From the NCBI GenBank assembly GCA_012518535.1, contig JAAYRX010000030.1, positions 1 through 33,785 of the forward strand: DNA of 33,785 nt, given 5' to 3'. Source of the stretch: Clostridiales bacterium. Its GTDB lineage: Bacteria; Bacillota; Clostridia; Caldicoprobacterales; UBA3941. The position numbers and the translations under genes are program-made. Shown piece after piece: positions 31,215 through 33,785 of this stretch (positions are counted from its first letter, which is position 1; every line of letters begins with the position of its first letter). The notes under the pieces were generated by a model. The model saw nothing but the letters and a program-made list of their open reading frames with translations, had not been told where the DNA came from and ran no database searches.

Positions 31215-32261
31215 CTATCCTGCCATGGAACAGGAATCCCGCAATACCAGTTGAGTTTTTATCATGATCTCCTTCTTATCCGTCATGTTTCCTTCGAGGT
31301 GTTTAATCATTGTCTCTATAGCGGTATTTGCAAGTTTTTTCGGCTGGAGGTCTACGGTAGTTATCTCCGGAACTACACACTCCGTCAAGTAAGTATTATC
31401 GAAGCCAGCAATTGACATCTCTTCAGGAACTTTAACCCCCATTTTCGTCGCAGTATGAAGGGCCCCAACTGCTACCATATCATTAACGCATATAACTGCG
31501 GTAGGCCTATCACTCATCCTTAAAAGTTTTTCCATGCTGTCCTTACCAGCCTGTACGCTGAAATCGTCTTCAATAAACCATTTATCGTTAAATCCTATTC
31601 CATGTCTACCAAGGGATTCTTGGATTATTTGAAGTCTTCTCATGGTAGGTTGTATATCCATATAGCCGCCAATAAAAGCTATCTTCTCATGATTTAAGGA
31701 TACTAAGTAATCCACCAGCTGGTTTATCCCAGCCTGGCTGTCGCTTGTTATGTTGTAGCAGTCCAATCCCCTGATTTCACCGTTGATCATAACCAGAGGG
31801 ATCTGGTTGGTCAATGTATTTATCCTTTCCAGGTATTCAGGAGCCGTGCGTAGGTTATCGATATGGCCACCCATGATAATCAATCCATCAACCTGCTTTT
31901 CCAGAATAAAATCTATGTAATTCATCTCCACGTTCGTGTTGGTAAGAACGTTGTCATTCATGGTATTGCATAGCAATATACTATAGCCCATCTCCAGGGC
32001 CACTCTTTCTGCCTCCAGGAAGACGGTGCCATAAAAGGGTGCAGTGACATCCGGCATAATAAAGCCCAAGGTCTTGGTTACTTGATTAGAGAGGTTGCGT
32101 GCAACAGCATTTGGTCTATAGTTGTATTTTTTTATGATCTCATCTATCTTCCTTCGTTTACTCTCATTTACTTTGGCTTTACCGGTAAGGAACCTTGATA
32201 CAGTTGCTGCAGATACTCCAGCCTCTTCTGCTATAGTATATATGGTTATGTTTTTTTTCAT
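31215..32261 (-). CDS. LacI-family transcriptional regulator
   Basis: A 348-aa LacI/GalR regulator. The N-terminal helix-turn-helix and hinge are clear: ITIYTIAEEAGVSAATVSRFLTGKAKVNESKRRKIDEIIKKYNYRPNAVARNL contains the recognition helix SAATVSRF and hinge helix. The rest is a periplasmic-binding-like sugar-sensing domain, with TLGFIMPDVTAPFYG, VDGLIIMGG, PLVMINGE, AFIGGYMD, TAVICVNDMVAVGAL and SIAGFDNTYLTECVVPEITTV. It follows the GH2 gene by about 50 bp on the same strand, so it probably controls that glycosidase or its operon in response to a sugar. AGGTGG before the ATG supports the start. Confidence 0.94.
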   Translation of the reverse strand: MKKNITIYTIAEEAGVSAATVSRFLTGKAKVNESKRRKIDEIIKKYNYRPNAVARNLSNQVTKTLGFIMPDVTAPFYGTVFLEAERVALEMGYSILLCNTMNDNVLTNTNVEMNYIDFILEKQVDGLIIMGGHIDNLRTAPEYLERINTLTNQIPLVMINGEIRGLDCYNITSDSQAGINQLVDYLVSLNHEKIAFIGGYMDIQPTMRRLQIIQESLGRHGIGFNDKWFIEDDFSVQAGKDSMEKLLRMSDRPTAVICVNDMVAVGALHTATKMGVKVPEEMSIAGFDNTYLTECVVPEITTVDLQPKKLANTAIETMIKHLEGNMTDKKEIMIKTQLVLRDSCSMAG

Positions 32262-32309
32262 GGGTGACCACCTAATATGTTTTTTTATAGATTGATTTTT
32301 TTATATTGA

Positions 32310-33785
32310 TCATTCGCTTATGATACTAATTTCATAAGGCTTTAGTCCCTCTGCCTCAGCCCTGACCTTAATCAGTCCCTTCTCAGGTGATGATCCTATA
32401 TAGATTAACAGTTTTCCCCTATAGGCCCTCCTATATGGTAGCTCATAAGGTGTTGTGTCCTCCAGGTTGCCGTTTTCGAGGCCTAAAATCCTACCAGGCC
32501 CTTCAAGGGAGACCCTTATTAAATCATGGGCATTATCAATAGGATTTCCATCGGTATCGATAATCTCCAATATCACATGGGTCATATCCAAACCGTTGGC
32601 GGCTATACTCTTGTCCGTGCTGCTTAGTTTTATACCGGCTGCTCCTTTGGTGGTTTTCAGTATATCTTCATATATCCTACCCTCATTATCAATAGAAAGT
32701 ACTTTTAGTTCCCCCTTTTCAAAGGGTATCTTCCAGGTTAAGTAAGCCTCTGTATGATCGGCCACTTTTTTTACTCCCAGGGATTTTCCATTTAAGAAGA
32801 GTTCAGTTGTGGTGCAATTGGTCAGGCAGATTACCTCAACCTCACTACCATCCACAAAGTTCCATGAGGATTTCAAGTTTTTATTATACAGGATATATTT
32901 TCTCCCATCAAGCAACTGATTGGCATAACCGGCAAAGAGTTTTACCATAGGCCTATCCGACCATAAACTCTTTCTGAAATAAAAGCTGGGCTTCCTAAAG
33001 CCGGCAACATCCAAAAGTCCTGCTTCCGAGCCATGAGAGGGCCATCCCCTCGTTTCCCCAAGAAAATCAATACCAGTCCATAGGAACTGTCCTGATATAA
33101 AATCATTATTTTTAACAGCAAGCCATTGGTTAAGTTCTTTACCATTCTCGCTTCCAAGAAGCACCCTGTTGGGCCATCTCTTATGATCCTCCTCGTAGAG
33201 ATGCTCCTTATAATTGTATCCAACAACATCCAGGCAATCAGCCAGACCCGTGATATTTGAAAGCTCGGGCAAGGCCAAGGCCGCGGTGACAGGCCTGGTT
33301 ATATCATATCTTTTGACAATGGATACCAATCTTTTCGCTATAGGAACCAGTCTCTCGGCATTAGGCTTATTTGCATCGTAGATGCGCTCTGTGGCAGGTT
33401 TGTTGGCATCGTTATTACCGGTGACGTTTTGGAAAAGCGGATGCCCATAAGGGTCGTTGGGATAATCTATCTCGTTGCCAATGCTCCAGAGGATGATGGA
33501 GGGATGATTCCTACCCCTCAGCACCATATTTGTCAAGTCCCTCTCGTGCCATTCCGGGAAATCTTCATAATATCCGTAATGAGCCGGTGGATACACATTA
33601 TGACCATATGCCCACTTGTTTTTTACCCCCTCCCATTCGTCGAAGGCCTCATCCATAGCTAAAAATCCCATGGAATCACATAGGTCATATAATTCAGGCA
33701 TATGTGGATTATGGCTCATTCGTATTGCGTTGCAGCCCATCTCCTTCAAGATCATAAGCCGTCTTTCCCAAACCTTTTTTCTAAC
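32310..33785 (-). CDS. GH2 family glycoside hydrolase (beta-galactosidase type), 5' end outside the window
   Basis: The frame runs off the right edge, so this is the C-terminal 491 residues. The visible catalytic barrel begins MILKEMGCNAIRMSHNPHMPELYDLCD. It includes the acid/base Glu in ILWSIGNEIDYP and the likely nucleophile Glu in LLGSENGKELNQW. It is followed by DUF4982- and Ig-like C-terminal domains (the former around PMVKLFAGYANQLLDGRKYI, the latter around KLSSTDKSIAANGLDMTHVILEI). These are typical of Bacillota GH2 enzymes that act on plant or host glycans, probably as beta-galactosidase or a related exo-enzyme. Without the N-terminus I cannot say whether it is secreted. LacI follows on the same strand. 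Confidence 0.9.
   Translation of the reverse strand, partial: VRKKVWERRLMILKEMGCNAIRMSHNPHMPELYDLCDSMGFLAMDEAFDEWEGVKNKWAYGHNVYPPAHYGYYEDFPEWHERDLTNMVLRGRNHPSIILWSIGNEIDYPNDPYGHPLFQNVTGNNDANKPATERIYDANKPNAERLVPIAKRLVSIVKRYDITRPVTAALALPELSNITGLADCLDVVGYNYKEHLYEEDHKRWPNRVLLGSENGKELNQWLAVKNNDFISGQFLWTGIDFLGETRGWPSHGSEAGLLDVAGFRKPSFYFRKSLWSDRPMVKLFAGYANQLLDGRKYILYNKNLKSSWNFVDGSEVEVICLTNCTTTELFLNGKSLGVKKVADHTEAYLTWKIPFEKGELKVLSIDNEGRIYEDILKTTKGAAGIKLSSTDKSIAANGLDMTHVILEIIDTDGNPIDNAHDLIRVSLEGPGRILGLENGNLEDTTPYELPYRRAYRGKLLIYIGSSPEKGLIKVRAEAEGLKPYEISIISE

Overview
The window looks like part of a chromosome of an anaerobic, sugar-fermenting low-to-mid G+C member of the Bacillota, probably Clostridia. 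The reasons are strong purine-rich Shine-Dalgarno sites, frequent GTG/TTG starts, a rubrerythrin, a YtrA-type GntR/ABC cassette, a LacI regulator, and Gram-positive style ComEC and CapA proteins. I cannot name a genus. I saw no rRNA, tRNA, CRISPR array, transposase or integrated phage.

Layout. Positions 1-1272 hold the tail of an upstream gene (possibly a Mur ligase) and a monocistronic class II fructose-bisphosphate aldolase. Positions 1371-12151 hold an L-rhamnose and hexose-phosphate region, mostly on the minus strand. galU, a phosphoglucomutase, a HAD phosphatase and rhamnulokinase form one operon. A sensory-rhodopsin-transducer-like protein follows, then a GNAT acetyltransferase, L-rhamnose isomerase and a stand-alone class II aldolase. 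A plus-strand GntR-ABC-permease cassette (4634-6529) splits the rhamnose genes. Positions 12300-14695 hold a second two-gene ABC exporter. Positions 14807-17548 hold a short RecQ/RecS helicase, rubrerythrin and a small holin-like membrane protein. Positions 17742-24150 are on the minus strand: capA-like lipoprotein, comEC, glucose-6-phosphate isomerase and a Gfo/Idh/MocA oxidoreductase. Positions 24512-26978 hold a YkuK/DUF458 protein, a CBM9-like protein and a pair of half-size CHR transporters. Positions 27071-31192 hold a heterodimeric ABC exporter with an elaborate leader. Positions 31215-33785 hold a LacI regulator and a GH2 glycosidase that runs off the right edge.

How the genes work together. 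RhaA, RhaB and the aldolase would turn L-rhamnose into dihydroxyacetone phosphate and L-lactaldehyde. Fba and Pgi are glycolytic, and phosphoglucomutase plus GalU make UDP-glucose. The GH2 enzyme and LacI suggest regulated glycoside use.

The most interesting element is upstream of the heterodimeric ABC exporter (30863-31164, minus strand). A good promoter drives a 39-codon ORF with its own Shine-Dalgarno site. This is followed by an intrinsic terminator only about 25 nt before the exporter's ribosome binding site. Five short segments can pair as 0:1, 1:2, 2:3 or 3:4, where 2:3 and 3:4 share the same ten nucleotides. This is the layout expected of a translation-dependent transcription attenuator that would switch the exporter on when ribosomes stall in the leader. 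It is read by eye and has not been folded or tested.
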